Shown piece by piece: positions 51,786 through 61,458 of a stretch of DNA of 64,000 nt. Made by a program: the position numbers and the translations under genes. How positions within the stretch are numbered: position 1 is the stretch's first letter; each line of letters begins with the position of its first letter. The notes beneath the pieces were generated by a model that saw only the letters and a list, made by a program, of their open reading frames with translations, had not been told where the DNA came from and did not search any database. The stretch is taken from contig NC_033559.1 in the NCBI RefSeq assembly GCF_001680005.1, positions 124,001 to 188,000 of the forward strand, written 5' to 3'. Source of the DNA: Plasmodium coatneyi (Eukaryota; Apicomplexa; Aconoidasida; Haemosporida; Plasmodiidae).

Positions 51786-53549
51786 TTATATAGAGGTTAA
51801 ACCTTTGATGTGGTGAACCAAGTTGCAGCACACTATCGAACAAGCATAATTATACGAAATACATGCAACAATTTTTGCATGCGTGCTCAAGGAAATTCTC
51901 AAATAAAATAACGAATATTTTTTTGACATATTCATGAATAAAAAAAATGGCGTATATATATTTTTTCCTTCATAATAAAATTTGTTATGGGTCTTATTCC
52001 CCCTTTTTTCATACAACCAACTGATTGCTATATGTGCAGCATATTCGAACGGATGATCTATATTCTCAAAATAATAAATTTGTAAGTGCAAAAAAAAAAA
52101 AAAAAAAAAAAAAATGAAAAATACAAACGTTAACGCATATGGCTTACATTTATCTGACGATTCAGGTAAAAGGTATAAAACCCGTAAGAACAGTCCTGAC
52201 ACACCATGCTCAACGTACAACTGTATAAAGATATTTACAGTACCTTGCGAATCGCTCAATTTTGCTAACAAAAAGGAAATAAACACTTTCTGAAAGAAAG
52301 AATTATTCAAATATTTACGCCCAATTAAAGCAGTTAGATTTAAAGCGCAAAGAGAAATCTCTTAATTAAAAAAAAACCGAAAAGATAAATCCGATTCGTT
52401 CATTATTCCGTGAGGCATACTTCCATACATTTATATGCGTATAGATACATGTACACACGCGAATCTTCCAACGTCGATTGTAACATCGTTCATCATTTGA
52501 AAAAAGCATTGCGTAACATACGCAGCTTGCACAATGCCGAAATGGGACTTTCCACAGGATTGGAATAATTTTGTCTTTCACGCGTCCCCCTCCTTTCATT
52601 GAACCATACCAGCTGTATATATCAGCTTATTTTAAGTAAAATAATGAGCCTCTTCCAGGCTAATTCATTTATTTCAGCTTTCCCAATACGTTACATAGAC
52701 TATTCGCACCCTTTATAACTGTCAAATTTATCAAAAAGGTGTAATGTTACTTTTTTTAAGAGACCACGAATGAAGCAAAGTTTCAGGCAAAATATGTATT
52801 AGTTTCCTCCCCAAAAATAGAATGAATCAACGAGTTAACCATTTTTTCACGAATATAATTGTTACCCAAGGAATGTGCAAACTATGTACTTCAAACATTC
52901 ACGTGTGACCCTTCCTCTTTTTTTAAAAAGGCTGAAAAAGGAATGCGAAAAATATGTTGCAACATTTGTCATTTTTTTGTACACTTCGCAGGTAAATTCT
53001 CCCTAGCGCAAAATGTATTTTTATCTGTGTGAAAAAAGATCCTTATTTAATTAAAAATAGGCAAATGGTATTTTGTTTTGCTTTGTTTTATTTTGGTTCG
53101 GTTTAATTTTCCCCCCTCGCTATGTATCACAAAATGCCGATGTTTTAATTTTCCACGGGGAGTTCTTTCTCTTCAAAGGAACAACGCGAAAAAAAAAAAA
53201 AATTGCGCCGTTTTAATGTGAAAAATGAAATACCCAGTCAAATTCATGGAATGATAAGCTGAATTAATGTATAAAAAAATGACCAATTGTATAATTACCT
53301 TTTTTCCTGTCAAAAGGAATAAGCGCCTTTTTAATAAGGCAAAGGAGCACAACATAATGTACTCATTTTGGTGGTAATATTCTTCGTGCTTAAAAAATGC
53401 ATACCACCTATGCATAGCATAATATGCTGGTACAACACAACAACACTTAAAAAGGTGAGAATTTGCAATATGCATATTTGACGAATTCCCTTAATGGAAA
53501 ACAAGCGGCTGCTTTTATCCTCCCCGTAACCTTCAAAATTGTATGCCAA
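51786..53549 (-). CDS. probable cyclin-box protein, multi-exon, model incomplete
   Basis: Evidence for a cyclin comes in pieces on the minus strand. From the ATG at 53549 the first exon reads GEDKSSRLFSIKGIRQICIL, like the first helix of a cyclin box. After a frame change that implies an intron, about 53444-53300 reads VVPAYYAMHRWYAFF, then EYYHQNEYIMLCSFALL and GKK before a GT donor. This matches the cyclin pattern HRFY...yP...iml.c.fLA.K. Farther down, around 52240-52310 (FQKVFISFLLAKLSD) and 51980-52070 (ENIDHPFEYAAHIAISWLYEKRG), is sequence that could be the second cyclin fold. Exons between are small and I could not join them with certainty, so the ends are provisional. It may be a transcriptional (H/K/L-like) cyclin. 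A pseudogene or two separate genes remain possible. Confidence 0.4.
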
Positions 53550-53598
53550 ATTTAAACACGTTATATAGTTATAGTCGAAAAGCGCGTGTTGCGCAAAA

Positions 53599-55017
53599 AT
53601 GGAAGAAAAATGCGAAGCAAAAAATGAGGCAAAAGGCGAAGTAGAAAGTGAGGGAAAAAACCTATCTAAAATTGAAAATTACAAAATAAACAACGCAAGG
53701 TATGAAGATATGTTAAAGGATAAACAAAGCGAAAATGAAACAAGTGATAACATTTTAATACAGGAAAATTATAAGCGCGCCGAAACGGAAAATCAAAAAA
53801 GTGACAGTCCTGAAATGAAATTTGACAAACGGGAATATATAAATGATGACCTCTGCAGCCAACTTAGCGAACAGGATGTAACGCAAAGTGTAAACAAAGG
53901 AGAAGAAAAAATGGACAGTTTGCCACAAAATGAAAAAAAATCCGAACCTTCATCTGAAAAGGAAAGACAAATGAGTCAACCCAAAGGTGATGAGACAAAT
54001 ATGAAAAGGGAAAACTTCCCAATGTGTGCACCGAATAAAGATGGGACAAGCGTAATAAGGGAAAAAAATGAATGCGAAACGCGTCACACCGATAAGGAGA
54101 CCAATCTGAAAGATTACTACAAAGACTTGCCAACCGTTATAATCGTAATCGGTATGGCTGGAAGTGGGAAGACGACCTACGTCGGGTCATTATATAACTA
54201 TCTAAAAGTAGAAAAAAAAAAAAAAGTATACACAATGAACTTGGACCCAGCTGTTAAGTACCTACAATATCCAGTAAACATAGATATACGAGATAGCATA
54301 AAATATCACGAAATAATGAAAGAGTATAAACTAGGACCAAATGGCGCAATCATGACATGTTTAAATTTATTTGCCACAAGATTTGACAAAGTTATTGAAA
54401 TTTTGGAAAAGAGGAAAAATAAATTACACTATATAATTGTTGACACACCGGGGCAAATTGAAGTATTTAACTGGTCAGCAAGTGGAAATATTATTTTAGA
54501 AACCCTATCAGTTAGCTTCCCCGTGGTTATTAATTATATTATTGACACGGTTAGATGTGAACGGCCCATCACCTTCATGTCCAATATGCTTTATGCGTGC
54601 AGTGTTCTGTACAAAGCTAGACTTCCCTTTCTGGCTTGCTTCAACAAAGTGGATATTATAAAACATGACAAGTGCATCGAGTGGATGAAAGATTATGACA
54701 GTTTCAATGAGGATGTTATACATGACGAGAGCTACATGGCTAGCTTTAGTAGATCATGCGCCCTCATGATAAATGAATTTTACGAAGGCATAAAAACTGT
54801 AGGCATTTCTTCCAAAACGAATGAAGGGTTTAATAGTATACTAAAAAATTTACAACTCTTGAAGGAAGAATATATTAACGAATATGTAACTTCCATTGAA
54901 AAACAAATGAAAAGAATTAAAAGAAAAAAGGAAAAAGATATCAAATTGAAAATGGAAAATTTGCTAATCGAGAAGCAAAAAGATCTCTCCAGTGAGAAAA
55001 ATAAAAATGTAAACTAA
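53599..55017 (+). CDS. GPN1: GPN-loop GTPase GPN1 (XAB1/Npa3 homologue)
   Basis: Single exon, 472 residues. Residues 1-180 are a charged, disordered extension. The GTPase core then has all signature motifs: P-loop GMAGSGKTT (185-193), NLDPAVKYLQYPVNIDIRD, the GPN loop LGPNGAI (245-251) that defines the family, DTPGQIEVFNWSASG (Asp282), TFMSNMLYACS, and the base-recognition motif NKVD (349-352). A Lys/Glu-rich C-terminal helix follows. GPN1 works with GPN2/GPN3 in cytoplasmic assembly and nuclear import of RNA polymerase II. The WSASG and TFMSNMLYACS segments favour GPN1 over GPN2 or GPN3. The ATG is only 49 bp from that of the divergent cyclin-like gene. Later in-frame ATGs inside the extension cannot be excluded as the true start. 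Confidence 0.95.
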   Translation: MEEKCEAKNEAKGEVESEGKNLSKIENYKINNARYEDMLKDKQSENETSDNILIQENYKRAETENQKSDSPEMKFDKREYINDDLCSQLSEQDVTQSVNKGEEKMDSLPQNEKKSEPSSEKERQMSQPKGDETNMKRENFPMCAPNKDGTSVIREKNECETRHTDKETNLKDYYKDLPTVIIVIGMAGSGKTTYVGSLYNYLKVEKKKKVYTMNLDPAVKYLQYPVNIDIRDSIKYHEIMKEYKLGPNGAIMTCLNLFATRFDKVIEILEKRKNKLHYIIVDTPGQIEVFNWSASGNIILETLSVSFPVVINYIIDTVRCERPITFMSNMLYACSVLYKARLPFLACFNKVDIIKHDKCIEWMKDYDSFNEDVIHDESYMASFSRSCALMINEFYEGIKTVGISSKTNEGFNSILKNLQLLKEEYINEYVTSIEKQMKRIKRKKEKDIKLKMENLLIEKQKDLSSEKNKNVN

Positions 55018-55040
55018 TGAAGAGTGAAGAAAATGAAAAA

Positions 55041-55214
55041 GGGCATTTTTGGGGGGGGGAACCCCCCCTTTTTTTGTTTTTCCCAAACCTGTGCCCTTCC
55101 CTGGGTTAGAAAATTTGACCAAACGAAGCCCCATGGGTCAACCCCTCGAAAGGCAAAGGGTTCATACATCCATGCTCCCATGCGCAGCAGGGTTAATTCG
55201 CTACCCCTTTTTTT
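55041..55214 (+). other. GC-rich island with several potential hairpins
   Basis: Starts 24 bp after the GPN1 stop. It opens with G9-AA-C7-T7 (55051-55075), a near-perfect hairpin followed by T. Further pairs are TTGACC (55115-55120) with GGTCAA (55136-55141), AACCC (55140-55144) with GGGTT (55158-55162), and GGGT (55190-55193) with ACCC (55203-55206). A run of 7 T follows at 55208-55214. High GC in such AT-rich DNA, clustered stems and a terminal T run suggest a structured RNA, either independent or part of the GPN1 3' UTR. I do not recognise a known RNA class. The open frames across it have no coding features. Confidence 0.35.
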
Positions 55215-55891
55215 ACAAGATCCAATTTGTCAGAGCACTCCTATGAACGTTTAAAAAGATCGACGGTGCCTATAACGCATTTGAAAAATTCGAGAAGAAA
55301 CGAATTTTCACGATTCATATCTGCTCTCTGGATATGAAAAACAAAAAATAATTTGTACTAAAAAATTTGTACATTCTGTAAACATTTTTATCAATTTTGA
55401 ATCTATTTGTAGTCCCCCTTTATGCAGTTCTTTTACTTATTAATTTAGTGGGCATATCGATACCTTTCTATGCTTACGTTTATACGTTTTTTTTTTTGAT
55501 AAAAAAACGTAGTAATGCACTTTTTGGGATTATTCGTTTAAACCAAGTAATGCATGAAAAATGTGTTCCCGTTTCTCATTTGTTTTTACAACCTAGCAGA
55601 GGCAGTTTTTCCCCAATGGAAAGATCGATTATGCGTTAATCTGCTCTTGACGGTTGTTAATTCTTTTAATTTAATGCAAAAATTTTGTTTTAATTTTTTA
55701 ACTTTTTTTATTTTTATTTTTTAAGTTGTAAAAGGAAAAACTTTCATTCATTTTTTAAGTATTTTCCCATTTTGAACTTTTGGAAAAAAATAAAATGTAT
55801 GTGTGTACATTTACACATACCATGGAAAGATATTTGTGTCTGTTATTATATAAATATGAATGCGCATTCATTCTATCGTTATTATATAATA

Positions 55892-56502
55892 ATGAGTGAA
55901 GAAAAAGGGGGTTATTCACCCTTTCCTAAATACTTACTTTTCAGAAGTGACGGCGACTTCGATTGTCAAAAAAATGTTAACTCCAACATTTATTTGAAAC
56001 AATGGAAAGTACTTGTGCGCACTTCTATGCTTGTTTTTTTTCTCTATTTTGTTTTTTTTTTTTTGTTTTACTTTTTCTATTTTTTCTTTTCTTTTTTTTT
56101 TTTTCGATTTTTTTCTCTTTTCTTTTTTTTTTTTTTTTTTTTTTTTTTCTTCTTGTTTTTTTCCTTTTTATCTGTAATCTTGCGTATGCTTGTGTGTTCA
56201 CCGTTTTCACTTCATGTCCATTTGGATTTTTAATTATGGTATGTTAGGTGTACATTCTTATTTTCAATATGACTACTTGCTTGTTCAGTTTTATCTGTTG
56301 GGTTAGCTCATTTTGTCCAGTCTGGTTAATTCTCTTTTCGCGTTGTTACTTTTGTTAATCATGATGGATTATAATTACAATACGTTCAATGCTACGCCCA
56401 TCCAATTTTTTGCTATCTTATTAGGCGTCTGATTTGTTAATTAACAAACACCATGCGTTCAAAAGTTGGGTTGCATTTTGTGCTTCCTCTTTATGGATTT
56501 AA
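55892..56502 (+). other. possible unresolved small spliced gene
   Basis: A 39-codon segment at 55892-56008 starts MSEEKGGYSPFPKYLLFRSD and ends LKQWK at a GT in phase 0. A second segment at 56425-56502 follows an AG (ttattag) and reads ASDLLINKHHAFKSW, then VAFCASSLWI and a stop. Both have coding-like, non-repetitive translations in a region otherwise filled by T tracts. Whether they belong to one gene, and whether an exon lies between, I cannot say. A frame just upstream of the second segment (56361-56429, PIQFFAILLG) may be related but is shifted by one base. Confidence 0.22.
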
Positions 56503-56767
56503 TAAGTGGTATAAAAATGTGGGAGATTTGTAAATTCTCCTTAGGGTCATAGGTACGCGTACTGTGCTGCATTGGGGGGATGCACTATTCCTTTCTGATT
56601 TATGCGCAAGTTGACGCCATTGCAATGCTTTTCATTAAACTGTTTGCACGATACTTCAAATGTGTGCTTGGTTAGTGGCTCGCGTAATATCCCATATTTC
56701 TTCCCCAACTAGCTTATATCTGCTACACTGCCAACCGTGCGGGTACACCTTCAGGCGATCATTCCCC

Positions 56768-57658
56768 TTACACAAGAGCATATTGAGCACTATTTGAAAG
56801 TTCTAAATTTATACTCTCTGTTCTAGTAAGACTGTAGTTGGTGACCACTTCCAATCGCTCTGAAGTGTTCAAGGATAAGAGCTTTGAAATAATGTTCACT
56901 AGCTTATCTGAGTAAATATTTGATATATCCTTAACAATATAGTTTTTATAATTTTTATCTTCAAAGAAGGAAATCATATCGCCCATAGATTTGGCAGAAA
57001 AGGGAGATGAAAAAGTGGCTAATTCGTATAAAATACAACCTACTTGAAATAAATCACTCAATTTATTTGTTTTCTTAAATAAAATAGATTCATAACTTAA
57101 AAAATTCAATGTCCCTAGGTTATTATTTGACCCTTTTTGTGATATTCCAAAATCTCCTATTTTAACCTTATCACCCTTAATAAAAATATTTGTGCTTTTT
57201 AAATCACCATGGGTTATTCCATTTTTATGAATTGAATTTAATCCATTTAATATTTGATTAAAAATGTTAAAAATTTCACTCTCAGTGTACATTTCATTCT
57301 TCATCTTTCTTCTTAAAATATGCGTGTATAAGTCACCTTGAGTACAAAATTCAGTTATAAGTGAGAGAGAATCATTCTGCTTAATAAAGTCCACAACCTG
57401 GACTACATTTTCACAATTTTCCAACTTTTGCATTATGTGCAATTCATTCATGTATCTATTTAAGTCATTTTTACTAGCTCCATAAATGTCATATACTTTT
57501 GAAATAAAGGCTTCCCCAGTTTCTAAGGACCTTATTAAGTGTATTTCACTATTCGACGTCAATGTGTCTAAGACCGTTTCAAATTTATACCCATAATTCA
57601 TATATACCCTTTGTTTCTCGTCCGTGTTGCTTATTGATGGTAATAATAAGGTAAGCAT
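56768..57658 (-). CDS. divergent protein kinase with HGD catalytic motif
   Basis: 296 residues from the ATG at 57658. Kinase subdomains run in order: ATP-site Lys54 (FISKVYD), helix-C Glu72 (NELHIMQKL), hinge TEFCTQGDL (102-110), catalytic loop HGDLKSTN (150-157), DFG (169-171), a degraded activation end (NFLSYESI in place of APE), and SDLFQVGCILYEL. The key Lys, Glu, catalytic Asp, Asn and DFG Asp are all present, so activity is plausible. The HRD Arg is Gly, meaning it would not need the usual activation-loop phosphorylation. The general look is NEK-like but I cannot place it in a group. The open frame continues upstream through a Phe-rich stretch encoded by T tracts, which I exclude. TTTGTAG directly before GATG could also be a splice acceptor, so an extra 5' exon is possible. 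Confidence 0.85.
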   Translation of the reverse strand: MLTLLLPSISNTDEKQRVYMNYGYKFETVLDTLTSNSEIHLIRSLETGEAFISKVYDIYGASKNDLNRYMNELHIMQKLENCENVVQVVDFIKQNDSLSLITEFCTQGDLYTHILRRKMKNEMYTESEIFNIFNQILNGLNSIHKNGITHGDLKSTNIFIKGDKVKIGDFGISQKGSNNNLGTLNFLSYESILFKKTNKLSDLFQVGCILYELATFSSPFSAKSMGDMISFFEDKNYKNYIVKDISNIYSDKLVNIISKLLSLNTSERLEVVTNYSLTRTESINLELSNSAQYALV

Positions 57659-59518
57659 CCTACAAATTGTAATAGAAAAAATCACAAAAACCACGAAAGA
57701 AAAAAAAAGAAAAAAAAAAAAAAAAAAAAAAAACAAAGAAAAATGAAAAAAAAAAACAAAAAAGAAAAAATATAAATGTAGAAAAAATAAAACCAAAAAC
57801 AAAACAAAAAACAAGACAAAAAAATAAAACAAAAAACAAAAGAAAAAGAAAACAAAAAAGAAAAAAAAAAAAAAAAAACATAAAAAGAAACAAAAAAAAA
57901 TGTAAAAAGGGAAGAATAAAAATGGTAGCAGTTTAATAAAAATACAGTACGTATTTTGAAAACGCCATCGTTTTTAGCTGTGTTAATCTTTTAAAAATGG
58001 CCGAAGGAGAAGAGAAAGATGAAGAATAATGTCGTATAAAATATACTTTTTTAATATGACATTATGAGAAATACTTTTAATATTATTAAAATTGAAACAA
58101 AAACAATTTTTAATGTAGAAAGAACGTTTTAAAGTTTTGTAACAAAAAAAAATAACGTTATTTTTTGTTTTGTTTTAAAGTGAAAAAAAAAAAAAGGAAA
58201 ACAAATTATGGGAAGGGACGGAAAATATTGTGTAACAAAAATTCGTGAAAAAAAAATCACGCGCAAAAATGAGAAAACATAAATGGCCCCATGAAATCCC
58301 GCAAAAATAGTCACAAGGACATGCAAAAAAAAATGGGCGAAAAAAAAAAAAAGAAAAACACACAAAGCTATAAAAGTACCATGCACACGAAAAAACATAA
58401 ATCGGAATACACATCCCGCTGTGTCTTACACGAACCTACTGCCCCTTTTTTTTCACCCCGTGCGATGGTGTATTTTTTTTTTTACATTTGCATGTTATTT
58501 TCTTCATATCTTGGAATTTTGGCCTGGCTGAAGACATGGGAGACCACATTTCGGATTTACTATACAATCTTATACCTTTTAATAGCACCTATATAGATGC
58601 ATCTTTACTTACGTTCAAGTTTAGTTATACCTAATGCTTGTTATGCACATATATAAAATTAGATACGTTCCGTGCAAAAATACACTTTTTCACTTTGGCG
58701 TTTTTTCTTTTATATATAATTTGCATAATTTCGCTCAATTGTTATTATAGATAGCAAATAATTGTATGACACATTTAGCAATACAAATGCTCATTTGAAG
58801 CGATTGGTGTGTAATGTTCCGGGAAAAGGAAATGCTTGCCGGAAAATTACACGCGGAGGGGGAAAATATTTATACGTACACGGGAATGCCATATTTTTTA
58901 CAAAACTTGACATTCGAATAGTACTACATATAATAGCACAAACACTTACACATTACACACTCTACAATAATGATAAGAAAAAAAAAGAAAAAGAAAAAAT
59001 TAATTCATAGGAATTGTTGTATCATAATATCTACGCGTAGTATAGGAACTGCAAGCAAAACATATGGACCGCATCACATGAAGCAATGTACTTCGGTATC
59101 CCGCAAAAAAATAAAACATAAAAAAATCATAAAAGGAATGCTTCCATTGGGTTCAAAAATTTATGCCAAAAGGCTACTGTATCAACGTGTTGGTAATTAT
59201 GTGTTCATAGAATTATATGGATATGCTAATTTTTGGCATTTAATCTAAGGGGGGGATTATAATTTAGGGACTAATTAAAGGTTTATTAAACGTAAAGCTA
59301 AACCTGTGCAATTGCGTCCCTAATGAAACGGTCCACCTTATTAGCGTTAAGGTCTTCATCCCTTCCATAATATACGGTATTTTATTATACAAGTATATTT
59401 TTTCCCCTCGTTTTGACAAGAAGTTTTTCTTAACATTACTCATTTGAGGGAATTCTTTCTCAGAATTTTTCCCTGGGTACACTTCCTTCTCAGAAGGGTT
59501 AACTTGGGGCAATTCCTT
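57659..59518. other. intergenic with extreme A-rich tract
   Basis: 57680-57900 is almost pure A with scattered C and G (plus strand), the 5' flank of the kinase. 58150-58370 is again A-rich. Open frames at 58291-58596, 58762-59010 and 58970-59248 are Lys-rich and unsupported. 59264-59518 (minus) is the in-frame continuation beyond the stop of the membrane-protein gene, discussed under findings. Confidence 0.5.
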
Positions 59519-60634
59519 TTATGCCTTGCGCACAGATGGTAGCTCCCCTTTTACTTCTTCTTTCATAATTTCTACCTTCATTGGGGCAATACCATTCAAA
59601 AATTTATTCTTCCTCGACTCAGGACTTTGCTGCTCCTTGTCTAATCCAAGTGTAAAATTTTTTTCCATGTTCAGTTTTTTCTTTGCGTTGTCCTCTAGCA
59701 TGTCGTTTATTTTGATCCCTCCAACCAGGGGAAATACCATCTTGGCAGCATTATAGGACGGATTTTCCAATGTGTATGAGTCCTCCAAAGGTTTCCCACC
59801 TAGTCCAGTGTTCTCATCAACAGTAATGCTTATTTTTTCCCCTTTTAGTACTGTTTTTTCCTTTCCGTTTCTGCGTGTGCTCCCATGTACTTGTGCCTTT
59901 CCGCTCGACTGTACATTCCCTGGTGCGAGCGCGTTTCCTTCTTTTGGGGAAATTCTTCCTATGGGCACACTTCCTGGGGGGAACTCATTCCCGTTCATAT
60001 AGACCTTGCCCCTCGTGTGTGCTCTCCCGGTTGCACCCGTATTTCCTTGCACATTTACCCTCATGTTCGCATTTCCTATTGCACTTTTGCTCCCTTGGGT
60101 AGATAAACTTAAATTGGATTTTACATGTGCCCTAGCATTTACTTTTGCATTTTTGTTTTCGTTTTCTATGGCCCTTACCAACGTTTTAAACCTTTCCGTG
60201 TAATATAAGACATATATATTAAACACAATGGAAAGGAGGCTAAGGCCAATAATCATGCTCATAATGGAATAAAAAAAATTACGATTTTCAATAAATTTAG
60301 CCATGTAGGAAAGGTTCCACGTGGACATTTTAAATATGTTGGAAATAAAAACTAAGGCAATTAAAAAATTGAGCAAAATGTCCAAATAAACGGTCCCTAT
60401 GTACAGCTTTCCATGTAGAGCAATGGGCTTTTCTGATATGACACCCACATAGCCAAAAACCATCATGAGCAACGCAGTGGAGATGGAAAAACAAAAGGCC
60501 CACGTATCAAACAAAAGCAACACAGTTTTCATAAAATCAGAAAGCAGTGACAGCACATAATACTGGGTGACCTTCCTCCTCGACTGTAAATACATATTGT
60601 CGCTCTGCATCGAGTACATCCTGTTGACATTCAT
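59519..60634 (-). CDS. conserved-type polytopic membrane protein, unknown function
   Basis: Single exon, 371 residues, start MNVNRMYSMQSDN (Met6 and Met9 are alternatives). The N-terminal 145 residues hold three or four transmembrane helices: around 33-66 (TVLLLFDTWAFCFSISTALLMM), 78-102 (YLDILLNFLIALVFISNIF) and 118-145 (IMSMIIGLSLLSIVFNIYVLYY). The remaining 225 residues are soluble and probably disordered, rich in Asn, Gly and Lys. A run of loosely repeated ARAHVKSN / MRVNVQGN / GKVYMNGN-like phrases is followed by a more conserved-looking stretch (NPSYNAAKMVFPLVGGIKINDMLEDN). The gene lies in the core-type segment beside housekeeping genes. I recognise no named family. Confidence 0.82.
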   Translation of the reverse strand: MNVNRMYSMQSDNMYLQSRRKVTQYYVLSLLSDFMKTVLLLFDTWAFCFSISTALLMMVFGYVGVISEKPIALHGKLYIGTVYLDILLNFLIALVFISNIFKMSTWNLSYMAKFIENRNFFYSIMSMIIGLSLLSIVFNIYVLYYTERFKTLVRAIENENKNAKVNARAHVKSNLSLSTQGSKSAIGNANMRVNVQGNTGATGRAHTRGKVYMNGNEFPPGSVPIGRISPKEGNALAPGNVQSSGKAQVHGSTRRNGKEKTVLKGEKISITVDENTGLGGKPLEDSYTLENPSYNAAKMVFPLVGGIKINDMLEDNAKKKLNMEKNFTLGLDKEQQSPESRKNKFLNGIAPMKVEIMKEEVKGELPSVRKA

Positions 60635-60973
60635 TGGGGGAAAAATATAAGCAAAAGAAAAAAAATATATATATTAGAAAGTACAATAATTTAAAGAATA
60701 GAAATTTGGATTTGTTCAGTTTAAGGTGTTGATGTGATAAGAGGAAAAGATAAAGCGATTGTGTAACTGGTGGTATAATTGGTAAACGGTTTGAAGTTTT
60801 TAAGTTTTATAAAAATTTATGACTAAAATGGAGATACAAATAAATTAATAATAACAATTTTGTTAAGAAGAAAAAATAAAATATATACAAATATTTAATT
60901 AAAATTTCAAAATTTTTATACATACTTTTTTTTCCAATACAGGTCTTTCCTCGGTCCTGTGCAAAACAACAGC
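60635..60973. other. divergent promoter interval
   Basis: AT-rich 339 bp between the starts of the membrane-protein gene (-) and the 72-residue gene (+). A CCAATACAG at about 60943-60951 could be a splice acceptor for an unseen 5' exon of the latter. Confidence 0.4.
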
Positions 60974-61403
60974 ATGAGACCACAAAGATATAAACATTAC
61001 ATTTCACGTATGTATAATTATTTTTATTACAATTTAATTTTATATATATTTTTCGTTCGATCTATAGCATTTAACGACAAGGTGGTGCAAAAATTTTTCA
61101 TGCACTTCGAGCAATTTGGCAAAAAGTCCACTAGTACTTATACCCATGATATGGAAGTTTTTTTTTTTTTTTAATGCGCATCAAAAATTGTATTTTTTGC
61201 TTAATTCATTTTCCTTGGAATTTTTCAGAAAAGATTCCCAAAGAACAAATTTTTCTTTGCTTGTAAATGTCGATATATGCCGATGAAGGTAGCAATAAAA
61301 TGACTGAAAAAAAACCTTTACATACGTAGTAACTGTTGTTATTAAAAATTGCCTTAAACTGTGGCAGCTTCCGAAATACCACATGTCCATTTGGGGGAAA
61401 TGA
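60974..61403 (+). CDS. small conserved-looking protein, four exons, 72 residues
   Basis: Exons 60974-61007, 61068-61156, 61229-61288 and 61368-61403 (34, 89, 60 and 36 bases) add up to 73 codons including TGA. All three introns have GT-AG ends, and the phases (1, 0, 0) all agree. The translation starts MRPQRYKHYIS, continues PFNDKVVQKFFMHFEQFGKK and KRFPKNKFFFACKCRYMPMK, and ends LPKYHMSIWGK. It is strongly basic and aromatic, without a signal peptide or transmembrane helix. The composition would fit a small mitochondrial or ribosome-associated protein, but I recognise no family. An additional 5' exon joining at about 60952 is possible. Confidence rests on the splice arithmetic and the non-AT-biased translation. 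Confidence 0.6.
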
Positions 61404-61427
61404 ATTGTCTTGTCATTCAGATTTGAT

Positions 61428-61458
<31 letters not shown>

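Larger units (their letters stand above)
55018..56767. other. intergenic between GPN1 and kinase
   Basis: Contains the GC-rich structured island (55041-55214), a T/TTC-rich tract (about 56034-56165) and coding-looking fragments at 55892-56008 and 56425-56502, all listed separately. The remainder is AT-rich with no evident gene. Confidence 0.5.

Noticed and set aside
52366..52599. 77-codon minus-strand frame within the cyclin-like region
   Set aside because: Not in phase with any plausible cyclin exon and without motif; left as intron or chance.
55024..55254. Two overlapping Pro-rich open frames in the GC-rich island
   Set aside because: Both owe their length to low stop-codon density in GC-rich DNA; neither has domain features, and the inverted repeats explain the composition better.
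56002..56247. Phe-rich frames over the T tract, and the Lys-rich minus frame opposite
   Set aside because: Pure homopolymer effects.
57660..57893. Phe-rich upstream extension of the kinase frame
   Set aside because: Encoded by an almost pure A/T tract; the kinase domain is complete from the ATG at 57658.
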